A stretch of DNA of 57,979 nt, taken from NCBI GenBank assembly GCA_937858895.1, contig CALLZN010000363.1, positions 1-57,979 of the forward strand, read 5' to 3'. Made by a program: the position numbers and the translations under genes. The DNA comes from an uncultured bacterium (GTDB lineage: Bacteria; Planctomycetota; UBA1135; GCA-002748355). The notes below the pieces were generated by a model that worked only from the letters and a program-made list of their open reading frames with translations, did not search any database and was not told the origin of the DNA. Below, piece by piece: positions 18,401 to 26,298 of the stretch (its first letter is position 1; every line of letters starts with the position of its first letter).

Positions 18401-18650
18401 GCAAGGAGAGGGCACTCGTGTCGAGGGCCGGCGCGAGCCGCGGCGCTTCTTGGGCGGCGGCGACGGGCCGACTGTCCTGGGCACGACCGAGCGGGACCAA
18501 GGCTCCGAACGCGATGATGCAGAGGCCTCGCGCGTCGAACCACGGATGGCGTGTGCGTGAGGGGGACGTGGCGACCGTTCGGCGGGCGGCACGCGGACGT
18601 GACCCGGTCAGACGAGATGAACCGGATACGTCGGGAGGAACGTAGAGCAT
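15408..18650 (-). CDS. Secreted BNR propeller with inserted PDZ domain
   Basis: 1080 residues from ATG 18650. A long basic leader precedes the hydrophobic segment GLCIIAFGALVPLG ending RAQD (about residues 43-58), typical of an extended signal peptide. Eleven Asp-boxes (SADGGKTW, SLDAGETW, SKDRGETW, TEDFGATW, SLDRGVTW and others) form the same propeller as the downstream paralogue. Between blades, at about residues 345-430, lies a PDZ domain: GxIxxGxDGPAAAAGLKDGDVVLSIG and a final VLREGKVLRVELTF. The C-terminal domain has GRYAVTLRVGEETVTHAFDV. Stop and next start overlap by 4 bases, so both propellers are made together. Likely periplasmic or surface; the PDZ suggests it grips peptide ends. 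Confidence 0.85.
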   Translation of the reverse strand: MLYVPPDVSGSSRLTGSRPRAARRTVATSPSRTRHPWFDARGLCIIAFGALVPLGRAQDSRPVAAAQEAPRLAPALDTSALSLREIGPASMGGRVVDLAVDERNPSKFYVATASGGLWKTVNNGTTFTPQFQNEVVMSIGDIAIDPMNSDHIWIGTGEANNRNSTSWGNGVYYSADGGKTWKHKGLDKTRHIGRIVVDPEDPRRVFVAACGDLWAPNAERGLYRSLDAGETWELVLAVDDKTGATDVILDPEDPSIVYAAMYERQRDAFDGNHPLKRWGPGSGIYKSVDGGTKWKKLSKGLPTVQIGRVSFDIYRKDPSHIYALIETEKIGARPEGAPALEPGEPGTAIMGIGQDGSDAAGGAKLGSVTEDGPAAAAGLKDGDVVLSIGDEGTSSYADLLAVLGEQRANDKQKVAVLREGKVLRVELTFGDRRQGQGGGGAGARTPFADRIGGQVENRQKSQGPEGYQCGGIYLSKDRGETWERINSLNPRPYYFSQIRVDPSDNKNIYVLGIQFHWSFDGGEVFRSSSREITMANVHVDYHALWIHPRNGKHLILGCDGGVNITYDQCRTWETFENLNIGQAYHAVADNKQPYWVYSGYQDNGSWGSPSATLRTEGITNADAFKVGSGDGFVCRVDPEDPNVVYYESQGGNMGWVNVVNGERGRVNKLRDRNWNWNTPFILSHFNAKTMYYGGSKLYKSPDRGRNATAISPVLISEVPQGEERSTPPSLSSIGESPRKPGILWAGTDDGRLWSTQDDGKAWDDCTQQVAAMLPGKKPMWIGSVHASGHADGRAYVAVDGHRSGDRAPHVFVTEDFGATWKSLVSNLPPEAGSARCVRDDNVNPDLLYLGCEMGLWISLDRGVTWKRFDERFPSVAVLDFDQQDRDQHLIIASHGRGVWVLDIRPLRQLTNKDRSAAHMLVQPGTVTRFARRSVARQGHRYFRLENPPERAEFHYHIGVNTKEKVEIVVTDILGKTVFKADGSQRAGLHRVDWGLREQSAGRPGGAGARGGVARGGRRAAAGRYAVTLRVGEETVTHAFDVVDHEEPLDIAWPRAPGIGEGGGIETDEIDENASTGGSIR

Positions 18651-18818
18651 CGAGGCTTTGCCTTCCTTCAGGCCTTCTGGGGGTGGGGCCGGCCCGATCC
18701 GGTCCCCGCAATGGGCGGAACATACGCCCAACGGGTCGCTGGTGTTGGCGCCGGGCTCGGCGTTCTCGCCAGGGCTTGCTATGGTCCGGGCCTCCTTCTG
18801 CGCGAACTGACCGAAACG

Positions 18819-20717
18819 ATGCGCCGCCAAGACCTCTATCTTAGTGTTCTGACTAGCCTGCTTGCGTCCATCGCGCTCTTGCCATCGACCGCTGGCGCGC
18901 AAGACCAAGGACCGAGGACCCCTTCGAAGGTCGCCCCGGCGCGGGCGCCAGCCTTCGAGGGTGCGCAGCGCCACGTGCTGCGTCCCCGTCCCGAGCTGGA
19001 GGGCCAGCTCGATCCGCGAAACTTCTGGCAGGACCGCCTCATCGTCAAGTTCGCCGAGGGGATCGCGATGCGCCTCTCTCGCGCGCGCAGGTCTCCTGCG
19101 CGCGACTTGCAGATCGAAGCGCCGCAGCCGCGCCGGGCCGAACTCGAGGTCCTCGGTGATCGCGAAGTCGAGCCGCTCTTCTCGCGCCCGGCGAAGGACC
19201 TGGAGCGGGAACGACGTGCGCTTCGTGCCAGCCGACCCGATGCCGTGTTGGCCGACCTCGCCAATTACTATCGTGTCTTCACGGCCGGACGCGAGGACAC
19301 GCTGGCGCTCATGGCAGCGCTTGCTCGTGAGGAAGTCGTCGAGGTCGCCTACCCCGAGTTCCATCCACGAGCCATCGTCCCTGCTCAAAGCGGGACACGG
19401 CAGAGCCCCGACATCGTGACCGCGATTCGCACGCCCAGTTTCGAGGCGCGCCAAGGCTACCTCGCTTCTGCCCCGCAGGGGCTCGGCATGCTCGATGCCT
19501 CGGGCTTGCTCGGGAGCCAAGGACATGACGGCCAAGTCGTCGTGCAGATCGAGGCAGCATGGACCTTCGACCACGAAGATCTGCCGCAGCTGCGCCTCGA
19601 CCGCGTGCTCGGGCCGACGAACTTCGGCACTTGGGACATCCAAGCTTGGCGTGACCATGGGACGGCTGCCGTCGGCATTCTCGCCGCCGCGCGCGACGAC
19701 AAGGGCTTTCGTGGCATCGTGCCCGAAGCGCGGCACTACGTGTCGAGCGTCGTCTTCGGCAACGCGGATGCGGTGAGCCGAGCGACCCAGATCGCTGGGC
19801 CAGGCGATGTCTTCACGTCCTCGCTCGTCCACGCCGTCGCCTTGCAGAACCAGGGCTTCCACGCGCCCTTTGACTACCCGCAGGATGCCTACGACGCCGT
19901 TCGCATTGCGGTGGCCAAGGGCATCGTGTTCACGGTCGCGGCTGGCAACACGGGCAACGATCTCGCGAACCCGCTGCTCTACGGCTACCGCTACGCTCCG
20001 TCGGCCACCCCATCGGGTGCGTGGATCGTCGGCGCGAGCTTCCAAGGCGGCACGAAGAAAGTCTCGTGGAGCAACTACGGCGACGTCGTCCGCTTCAGTG
20101 CTTGGGGCGCTGGAGTCACTGCGCCGGCTTACGGGACGCTGTTCCGCGATCCGCTTCGACTTGGCGTGCGCGACTACACGGACATCTTTGGTGGCACTTC
20201 GGCGGCGAGCCCGCAGGTCGCTGGCGCTGCAGCGGCGATCCAGTCGACGGCTTGGATGATGAAACGCCGGACCCTCGATGTCGAAGCCCTCGCACGAGCG
20301 CTCGAACGGCATGGCACATGGATCAGCGGACGCGTCGGACCCCGGCCGGACATCGCGGGCACCCTCGTTGGCCTCGGCCTCGTAGACGGCCTCATGACGC
20401 GCGGAGACGTCGAGATCGGCGGTGACCTCGACCTGACGCTCGACCTGCGCCAGAACGAGTTCTTCGCGGTCTTCGGGTCCTCCAGGCCGATGTCACTCGC
20501 CTTGCCGGGCTTCTCCTTCCCGCTCGCGCTCGACCCGGCGCAGACCTTCGTCCTCGCGGTTGGCACGACGCAGAAGGCGGAGCCGTTCACGATCCACACG
20601 CCTCTTGCTGTCCCGCAACGATATTCCGGCGCGCGGCTCTACTTCCAGGCCATGCGCCTGGAGCGTCAGGCTCAGAACAGCGACTTCACGAATCCTGTGA
20701 GCGCGTGGTTGCGCTGA
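18819..20717 (+). CDS. Secreted S8 (subtilisin-like) protease with altered Asp motif
   Basis: 632 residues from ATG 18819; signal peptide MRRQDLYLSVLTSLLASIAL ending TAGAQ. A propeptide-like region (about 60-200, LIVKFAEGIAM ... VEVAYPEFHP) precedes the catalytic domain. His280 (DHGTAAVGILAA), Asn377 (VAAGNTG) and Ser461 (GGTSAASPQVAGAA) match the S8 family. At the Asp strand, however, the sequence reads VVVQIEAAWTFDHEDL: the residue aligned with the catalytic Asp of VAVIDTG-type motifs is Glu245. A few S8 subgroups with an IE-x-x-W-x-x-x-HEDL motif exist, as far as I recall. The C-terminal 130 residues form a beta domain. Activity is therefore uncertain. Confidence 0.88.
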   Translation: MRRQDLYLSVLTSLLASIALLPSTAGAQDQGPRTPSKVAPARAPAFEGAQRHVLRPRPELEGQLDPRNFWQDRLIVKFAEGIAMRLSRARRSPARDLQIEAPQPRRAELEVLGDREVEPLFSRPAKDLERERRALRASRPDAVLADLANYYRVFTAGREDTLALMAALAREEVVEVAYPEFHPRAIVPAQSGTRQSPDIVTAIRTPSFEARQGYLASAPQGLGMLDASGLLGSQGHDGQVVVQIEAAWTFDHEDLPQLRLDRVLGPTNFGTWDIQAWRDHGTAAVGILAAARDDKGFRGIVPEARHYVSSVVFGNADAVSRATQIAGPGDVFTSSLVHAVALQNQGFHAPFDYPQDAYDAVRIAVAKGIVFTVAAGNTGNDLANPLLYGYRYAPSATPSGAWIVGASFQGGTKKVSWSNYGDVVRFSAWGAGVTAPAYGTLFRDPLRLGVRDYTDIFGGTSAASPQVAGAAAAIQSTAWMMKRRTLDVEALARALERHGTWISGRVGPRPDIAGTLVGLGLVDGLMTRGDVEIGGDLDLTLDLRQNEFFAVFGSSRPMSLALPGFSFPLALDPAQTFVLAVGTTQKAEPFTIHTPLAVPQRYSGARLYFQAMRLERQAQNSDFTNPVSAWLR

Positions 20718-20799
20718 GCGCAGGTCGCTGGACGGCAAGGCACGCGCGAGCCAATGTTCGGCCTTTGTAAGGAATGTGCTGCTCGCGTAGGATGATCGC

Positions 20800-23700
20800 G
20801 TGGCTCTGTCGTCCTTCCTGCCTGCGGTCCGAGACTGGTTCCTCGAGTGCATCGGGACCCCGAGCCCACCGCAGGAGCAGGGCTGGCCGGTCATCGCGAG
20901 CGGTCACCACACGCTGATCGCTGCACCGACCGGATCTGGCAAGACGCTCGCGGCCTTCCTGCATGCGATCGACTCGCTGCTGCGCTTGGGCAAGGACATC
21001 CCCGACGAGACCCGCGTCCTCTACGTGAGTCCGCTGCGCGCGCTCGGCAACGACATCCGCGACAACCTCGAGCGGCCGCTGCGCGAGATCACCGACCGGA
21101 ATCTCTTCCTGCCTGAGCTGCGAGTCCAGGTCCGTTCGAGCGACACCTCGCCGAACGAGCGCCAGAAGATGCGGCGGCAGAACCCGCACATCCTCGTCAC
21201 GACGCCGGAGTCGCTCTACATCTTGCTCACGACGGCCAGCGGCCGCGCGATGCTCGAACCTGTGCGCACTGTCATCGTCGACGAGATCCACGCCCTCGTC
21301 CGAGACAAGCGGGGTTCGCACTTGGCGCTCTCGCTCGAGCGTCTCGAAGCGCTGACTGGCGGCTTCCAGCGCATCGGGTTGTCGGCGACGCAAAAGCCGC
21401 TCTCGGACGTCGGCAACTTTCTCGGCGGCATAGTGCACGCGCCCGACGGCGAAGCGCAGCCCCGCCCCGTCACGCTCATCGACAGCGGCCATCGTCGCGA
21501 ACTCGACCTCGCGATCGAGGTGCCGTCGACGCCGCTCGAGACGGTCTGCTCGGGCGAGACCTGGGACCTCGTCTATGCGCGCATCGTCGAACTGGTCCAG
21601 AGCCACAAGACGACGCTCATCTTCGTCAACACGCGCAAGATGTCCGAGCGCGTCGCGGCACGGCTCTCCGAGCTGCTCGGTAACGACGTCGTCGCGAGCC
21701 ACCACGGCAGCCTTTCGAAGGACGTGCGCCTCGAAGCCGAGCGCAAGCTCAAGAACGGCGAGCTCCGCGCCCTCGTCGCGACGGCTTCCCTCGAGCTCGG
21801 CATCGATGTCGGCGACATCGACCTCGTGATTCAGGTCGCACCGACGGCGTCGATCGCGACGTTCTTGCAGCGCGTCGGCCGTGCCGGCCACAGCCTCGGC
21901 AAGACGCCCAAGGGACGGCTCTTCCCGCTGACGATCGACGAGCTCGTTTGGGCGGCCGCCCTCGTTGCGTGCGTGCGTAGCGGGCAACTGGATCGCACGC
22001 CGCAGCCGCCCGAGCCGCTCGACATTCTGGCCCAGCAGATCGTCGCGGCCTGCGTGACCGAGGATTGGCAGCTCGACGAACTCTACGAAGTGCTGCGCCG
22101 GTCCTGGCCCTACCGGACGCTCTCGCGCGAGGACTTCGATGCGGCCATCGAGCTGCACACGAAGGGGCGTCATTGCTTGCTCCACAAGGATGTCGTCCAC
22201 GGCAAGCTGCGTGCGACCAAGCGCGCCCGCCTCACGGCGATCCTTTCGGGCGGCGCCATCCCCGACCTCGGTCAGTATCGCGTCATCCTCGAGCCAGAAG
22301 GGAACCTGATCGGCACGCTCGACGAGGACTTCTCGATCGATTCGAGCGTCGGCGACATCTTTCAGCTCGGGAACGCCTCGTGGCGCATCCTTCGCATCGA
22401 GCGCGGTGTCTTGCGCGTCGCCGATGCGCGCGGTGCGCCACCGACGATTCCGTTCTGGTTCGGCGAAGCGCCGGCGCGCACGCTCGAGGTGTCGGCGGAG
22501 ATCGCGAGGATCCGCGAAGAGCTCGCTGACGCAGCGTGGTGCGTCGAGCACTGCGGCATCAGCTTGGCGGCCGCAGAGCAGATCGCGGACTTCATTTTGG
22601 CGGGCCGCCGGGCGCTCGGCACGGTGCCGACGCAGCAGCGCGTGATCGCCGAACGCTTCTTCGACGAGAGCGGCGGACAGCAGCTCGTGATCCACGCGCC
22701 CTTCGGCGGGCGTATCCTGCGTGCGTGGGGGCTCGCGCTGCGGAAGCGCTTCTGCAAGGGCTTCGGCTTCGAGCTGCAGGCGGCCGCTGGCGAAGACAGC
22801 TTCTTGATCTCGCTGGGGCCGATGCACAGCTTCGAGCTCGCCGATGTATTCCGCTTCTTGAGCAGTTCGACGGCGCGCGACGTGCTCATCCAGGCCTGCC
22901 TCGGCTCGCCGATGTTCGAGCGTCGGTGGCGCTGGAACACGACGCGGTCGCTCCTCGTGGAGCGCATGCGCAACGGCATCCGCGTGCCGACGCCGCTGCA
23001 GCGCTTCCGCGCCGACGACTTGCTCGCCGAGGCCTTTCCGCAGGTCGCTGCCTGTCCGGAGACCTTGCCGGGCGGTGACTTGCCGGTGCCGATGGAGCAC
23101 CCGCTCGTGCGCCAGACCATCTTCGACTGCCTGCACGAAGCCATGGACGTCGATGGCATGCTCGCGGTCCTGCGCGGCATCGAAGACGGCAGCATCGAGA
23201 CGGTCGCGCTCGACCTGTCGGAGCCATCGCCCTTCGCGCGCGGCATCCTCGCGGCGCAGCCCTATGCCTTCCTCGACGATGCGCCGCTCGAAGAACGACG
23301 GACGCAAGCGGTGATCACACGGCGGAGCCTCGAGCCACGCGTCGCGGACGAGCTCGGCGCCCTCGACCCCGACGCTGTGGCGCGGGTGCGGAGCGAGGCT
23401 TGGCCGCAGCCCTGCTCGGCCGAAGAGATGCACGAGGCCTTGCAGTGGATGGGCTACGTCGCGCATGGCGAAGCCGCGGCGTCGGATTGGCTCCCCTACC
23501 TGGCTGCGCTCGAAGCGGACGGGCGCGTCGAGTGGGATGGCGATCGCTGCTTCGCCGTCGGTGCGCCGCGCGACGACAAGACCGTGTGGCGCGGTCGCCT
23601 CGAGGCGCTCGGACCGTGCTTCGCGGAGGACCAGGCACTGATGGTCCTCGAGAGCGAGGGCATCGCAATGCGCTGCCGCCTCGATGGACGCGAGGCGTGG

Positions 23701-24777
23701 TGCGATCGTCGCTTGCTCGCGCGCATCCATCGCTACACGGTCGATCGCTTGCGGCAGGAGATCGCGCCGGTCACGGCGGCCGACTACCTGCGCTTCTTGG
23801 CGCGCTTCCAGCACGTCGAAGAGACGCAGCGTCTACATGGACCCCACGGCGTGCGCGAAGTCCTGACCCAGCTCCAAGGGTTCGAGGCACCTGCGGCTGC
23901 CTGGGAGAGCAAGATCCTGCCGATGCGCGTGCGCGGCTACCGCCGCGAGTGGCTCGATGAAGCGACGCTGTCTGGCGCGTTTGTCTGGGGACGGCTCTGG
24001 AGCACGGGCAAGGGACCGATCAAGACGACGCCGCTCGCGCTCATCCCGCGGCAAGGCCTCGATGCATGGCTCGAGCTCGCAGGACCAAGCTCGAGCGACG
24101 GACTCTCCGATGCCGCAAGAGCGGTCCTCGCGACGCTCGCCGCGCGCGGCGCGGTCTTCCCACAAGAACTCGAACGACACTCGGCGCAGGGTGGAGCCAA
24201 GCTCGAGGCCGCCCTCGGCGAACTCATCGGCCAGGGCCTCGTGAGCTGCGATTCGTGGGGCGGACTGCGCTCCCTCATCGTACCGCCGTCGAGGCGCAAG
24301 TTCGCGATGACGACGATCGGGCGCTGGAGCCCGCTGCGCTCCCACGGTGCCACAGCTGACGACGATCTGCGTTCACGAGCCGAAGCCCACGCCGAGATGC
24401 TCGTCCAAGTCCTGCTCGCGCGTTGGGGCGTCCTCTTCCGCCGCGTCCTCCAGCGAGAGCGCTTGCCCATCCCTTGGCGCGAGATGCTGCGCGTGCTGCG
24501 CCGGCTCGAGCTGCGAGGCGACGTGCGCGGTGGCCGCTTCATCGCCGGCTTCGACGGCGAGCAGTTCGCTCTACCCGGCGTGATTCGCGAACTGCGCCAA
24601 GTGCGACGCGCGCAGAACGGCGGCGACTTCGAGGTCGGCGCGGCGGACCCGCTCAACCTCGCGGGCATCTTGACACCCGACGCTCGAGTCGCCGCACAGC
24701 GCCGCGGGGTCGTGACCCCGCTCAGTCCCCTTGTCGCATCCGAGCCGCGTGGCGGCGGGCAACATACTCGTACATGA
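20800..24777 (+). CDS. lhr: Lhr-type large DEAD/H helicase
   Basis: 1325 residues from GTG 20800 with agga at about -10. Superfamily 2 motifs: Walker A APTGSGKT (residues 42-49), motif Ib TTPESLY, Walker B VDEIHAL (about 160), SATQK, then the second RecA domain with VATASLELGIDVGDIDLVIQ and QRVGRAGH (about 355). The Lhr-specific winged-helix and beta-barrel region follows (GGAIPDLGQYRVILEPEG, SSVGDIFQLGNASWRI), and a long C-terminal part (residues 860-1325) typical of full-length Lhr, slightly shorter than the E. coli enzyme. Lhr unwinds RNA:DNA and branched DNA in repair. Its 3' end overlaps the convergent membrane protein gene by 56 bases. Confidence 0.93.
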   Translation: MALSSFLPAVRDWFLECIGTPSPPQEQGWPVIASGHHTLIAAPTGSGKTLAAFLHAIDSLLRLGKDIPDETRVLYVSPLRALGNDIRDNLERPLREITDRNLFLPELRVQVRSSDTSPNERQKMRRQNPHILVTTPESLYILLTTASGRAMLEPVRTVIVDEIHALVRDKRGSHLALSLERLEALTGGFQRIGLSATQKPLSDVGNFLGGIVHAPDGEAQPRPVTLIDSGHRRELDLAIEVPSTPLETVCSGETWDLVYARIVELVQSHKTTLIFVNTRKMSERVAARLSELLGNDVVASHHGSLSKDVRLEAERKLKNGELRALVATASLELGIDVGDIDLVIQVAPTASIATFLQRVGRAGHSLGKTPKGRLFPLTIDELVWAAALVACVRSGQLDRTPQPPEPLDILAQQIVAACVTEDWQLDELYEVLRRSWPYRTLSREDFDAAIELHTKGRHCLLHKDVVHGKLRATKRARLTAILSGGAIPDLGQYRVILEPEGNLIGTLDEDFSIDSSVGDIFQLGNASWRILRIERGVLRVADARGAPPTIPFWFGEAPARTLEVSAEIARIREELADAAWCVEHCGISLAAAEQIADFILAGRRALGTVPTQQRVIAERFFDESGGQQLVIHAPFGGRILRAWGLALRKRFCKGFGFELQAAAGEDSFLISLGPMHSFELADVFRFLSSSTARDVLIQACLGSPMFERRWRWNTTRSLLVERMRNGIRVPTPLQRFRADDLLAEAFPQVAACPETLPGGDLPVPMEHPLVRQTIFDCLHEAMDVDGMLAVLRGIEDGSIETVALDLSEPSPFARGILAAQPYAFLDDAPLEERRTQAVITRRSLEPRVADELGALDPDAVARVRSEAWPQPCSAEEMHEALQWMGYVAHGEAAASDWLPYLAALEADGRVEWDGDRCFAVGAPRDDKTVWRGRLEALGPCFAEDQALMVLESEGIAMRCRLDGREAWCDRRLLARIHRYTVDRLRQEIAPVTAADYLRFLARFQHVEETQRLHGPHGVREVLTQLQGFEAPAAAWESKILPMRVRGYRREWLDEATLSGAFVWGRLWSTGKGPIKTTPLALIPRQGLDAWLELAGPSSSDGLSDAARAVLATLAARGAVFPQELERHSAQGGAKLEAALGELIGQGLVSCDSWGGLRSLIVPPSRRKFAMTTIGRWSPLRSHGATADDDLRSRAEAHAEMLVQVLLARWGVLFRRVLQRERLPIPWREMLRVLRRLELRGDVRGGRFIAGFDGEQFALPGVIRELRQVRRAQNGGDFEVGAADPLNLAGILTPDARVAAQRRGVVTPLSPLVASEPRGGGQHTRT

Positions 24778-24961
24778 AGTAGGCCCAGAGCACGCCGATC
24801 GGGATGAGGACCGCGACGCCGACCATGAAGGTCGAGAGCCATTCGGCTTGTTCGAAGGCGAGCTTCATGCCGATCGTGAAGAGGACCGCCAGGCCGACTC
24901 CGTACATGAGGACGCCTTGAACGAGGACGAAGCGCGTGCGGGTCGGGAGCGTTGTGGCCAT
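24722..24961 (-). CDS. Small two-helix membrane protein
   Basis: 79 residues from ATG 24961 with GAGG 9 bases upstream. Two membrane helices are clear: FVLVQGVLMYGVGLAVLFTIG (about 11-31) and FMVGVAVLIPIGVLWAYFMYEYVA (about 43-66), then a basic tail. No family recognised. It is divergent from the ECF sigma gene and overlaps the end of lhr by 56 bases tail to tail. The strong start and TM pattern argue it is a real gene. Confidence 0.7.
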   Translation of the reverse strand: MATTLPTRTRFVLVQGVLMYGVGLAVLFTIGMKLAFEQAEWLSTFMVGVAVLIPIGVLWAYFMYEYVARRHAARMRQGD

Positions 24962-25068
24962 GTCGAATACCTCGGCAGATGATTGGGCACGATAGCACGC
25001 CCCGGTCACGGGCCAATTTCGGTGAACTTTCTCTGTCGGGCTTCGCTGGCTCGTGCGTCTTGGCGCTC

Positions 25069-25644
25069 GTGGACCAACGGCACGCCCCACAAGACCAGGA
25101 CAGCGACTCGGCTTGGCTCGAGGCCTTGTGGCGCGAGCATCGCGCATGGATCGCCGCGATCGTGCAAGCGATCCGACCCGGCGCCTCGGAGGTCGAAGAC
25201 CTGCTGCAAGAGGTCGCGCTGAAGGTCGTGCAAGGCTCGGCGCAGTTGCGCGATGCAAGCGCCGTGCGCCCGTGGCTGCGTTCGATCACGAAGAACGTGT
25301 GCACCGACGCCGGACGGCGGCAACAGGTACGACACTGCGAAAGCGTTGACCTCGCCGAACTGAGCCTCGCTGACACAACAGGCGCGAAGCGCGTCGAAGA
25401 CGAAGACGAACTCGAACGCGTTCGAGTCGCCCTCGCGACTCTGCCAGAGGCGAGCCGCGAGCTGCTCGCGCTGCGCGCTGTCGATGGCCTCAGCTACAAA
25501 CAAATCGCCGAGACCCTCGAGGTCCCTGAGACCACGATCGAGCAACGCCTCGTGCGCGCGCGCAAGGCCTTGCGTTCTGCCCTCGACAAGAGTCGCGCGA
25601 ATCGCGCCCACAGCCGCGACATCCAGACGTGGAGCCCCCTATGA
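25069..25644 (+). CDS. ECF-type RNA polymerase sigma factor
   Basis: 191 residues if GTG 25069 is used; TTG 25060 and ATG 24979 are in-frame alternatives and none has a good ribosome site. Sigma region 2 (about 17-85): WREHRAWIAAIVQAI ... EVEDLLQEVALKV and VRPWLRSITKNVCTDAGRR. Region 4 (about 118-168): LATLPEASRELLALRAVDGLSYKQIAETLEVPETTIEQRLVRARKALR. The SigE/RpoE-like arrangement directs RNA polymerase to a stress or envelope regulon. Its stop overlaps the start of the next gene (ATGA), which encodes a membrane protein likely to be its anti-sigma factor. Confidence 0.9.
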   Translation: MDQRHAPQDQDSDSAWLEALWREHRAWIAAIVQAIRPGASEVEDLLQEVALKVVQGSAQLRDASAVRPWLRSITKNVCTDAGRRQQVRHCESVDLAELSLADTTGAKRVEDEDELERVRVALATLPEASRELLALRAVDGLSYKQIAETLEVPETTIEQRLVRARKALRSALDKSRANRAHSRDIQTWSPL

Positions 25645-26270
25645 ACACCGTGAACGACAAGCTCGAGATCATCCTTCAACGCGCCGTCGATCGCTGCGCA
25701 AAGCGCGACGATTGGCGCGTGATCGACGCCGCGCGGCGGAACGACCCAGACTTGGATCGTGTAGTCGTCGACGCCCTGCGAGACGCGGATGCATTGCGTC
25801 TTGCGCTCGCTCCGGCCATCAGCTCAGCGACCATGGTCGAAGTGCCGCTCGCGGCGAGGTGTGAGAGTCGGCGAGCGCGCGCATCGGTGCGCACCAAGCC
25901 GTTCTTCCTCGGCATGTTGACGGCGGCACTTTTGTTGGTCACGTGCTACCTGGCTCTCGAAGGTCCTAAGCTCGATACGGCTGGGCGTGAAAAGACAGAA
26001 GTGGCGACGGCCGGCGCGGCCAACTCGGAGGACTTGATCCAGTCCTTCATCGCCGCCAGCGCACGCGAAGGCAGGTCCGTCGAAGAGCTCCCACTCGTGA
26101 CTCTCGGCCTCGAGCCCGGCGAGGACGACAAACCCGTCCTCCTGGTCCTACGCCGCTTCGTCGAGCGCAGCGCCGTCGAAGACGTTCAGCGCGTTGCGCT
26201 CGACGAGTACGGTGAAGCCATCACGATGCCGGTCTCAACGATCCAAGTAACCCATCCCAGAAAACTCTGA
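25641..26270 (+). CDS. Single-pass membrane protein, candidate anti-sigma factor
   Basis: 209 residues from ATG 25641, overlapping the sigma stop by 4 bases. A cytoplasmic helical N-terminus (1-85), one membrane helix (about 87-106, KPFFLGMLTAALLLVTCYLAL) and a periplasmic tail of 100 residues. No zinc-binding HXXXCXXC anti-sigma motif is visible, so assignment rests on coupling to the sigma gene and topology. The next gene, after 28 bases, is a secreted PDZ protein, which may be the sensor or target. Confidence 0.65.
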   Translation: MNTVNDKLEIILQRAVDRCAKRDDWRVIDAARRNDPDLDRVVVDALRDADALRLALAPAISSATMVEVPLAARCESRRARASVRTKPFFLGMLTAALLLVTCYLALEGPKLDTAGREKTEVATAGAANSEDLIQSFIAASAREGRSVEELPLVTLGLEPGEDDKPVLLVLRRFVERSAVEDVQRVALDEYGEAITMPVSTIQVTHPRKL

Positions 26271-26286
26271 GAGCTAGCTGACTCAC

Positions 26287-26293
26287 AAGGAGG
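26287..26293 (+). promoter_or_regulatory. Full Shine-Dalgarno site of the PDZ protein gene
   Basis: aaggagg, 5 bases before ATG 26299. It is the strongest ribosome site in the region and fixes the start over the second in-frame ATG 54 bases downstream (MRTRPLT). Confidence 0.8.
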
Positions 26294-26298
26294 TCCAA

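Noticed and set aside
15408-18650. Classification as a glycosyl hydrolase
   Set aside because: BNR propellers are often named so, but sialidase-type catalytic residues (arginine triad, nucleophile Tyr/Glu) are not recognisable.
18651-20312. Upstream extension of the PDZ-propeller frame to 20312
   Set aside because: The extra 554 codons lie opposite the S8 protease; the signal-like segment after 18650 marks the true start area.
20686-23814. Open frame of 1042 codons on the minus strand
   Set aside because: Antisense to the Lhr helicase, whose motifs are complete. No domain visible in the minus frame.
25019-25045. gaacttt ... gtcgg as an autoregulated ECF promoter
   Set aside because: The two half-motifs are only about ten bases apart, not the 15-17 expected.
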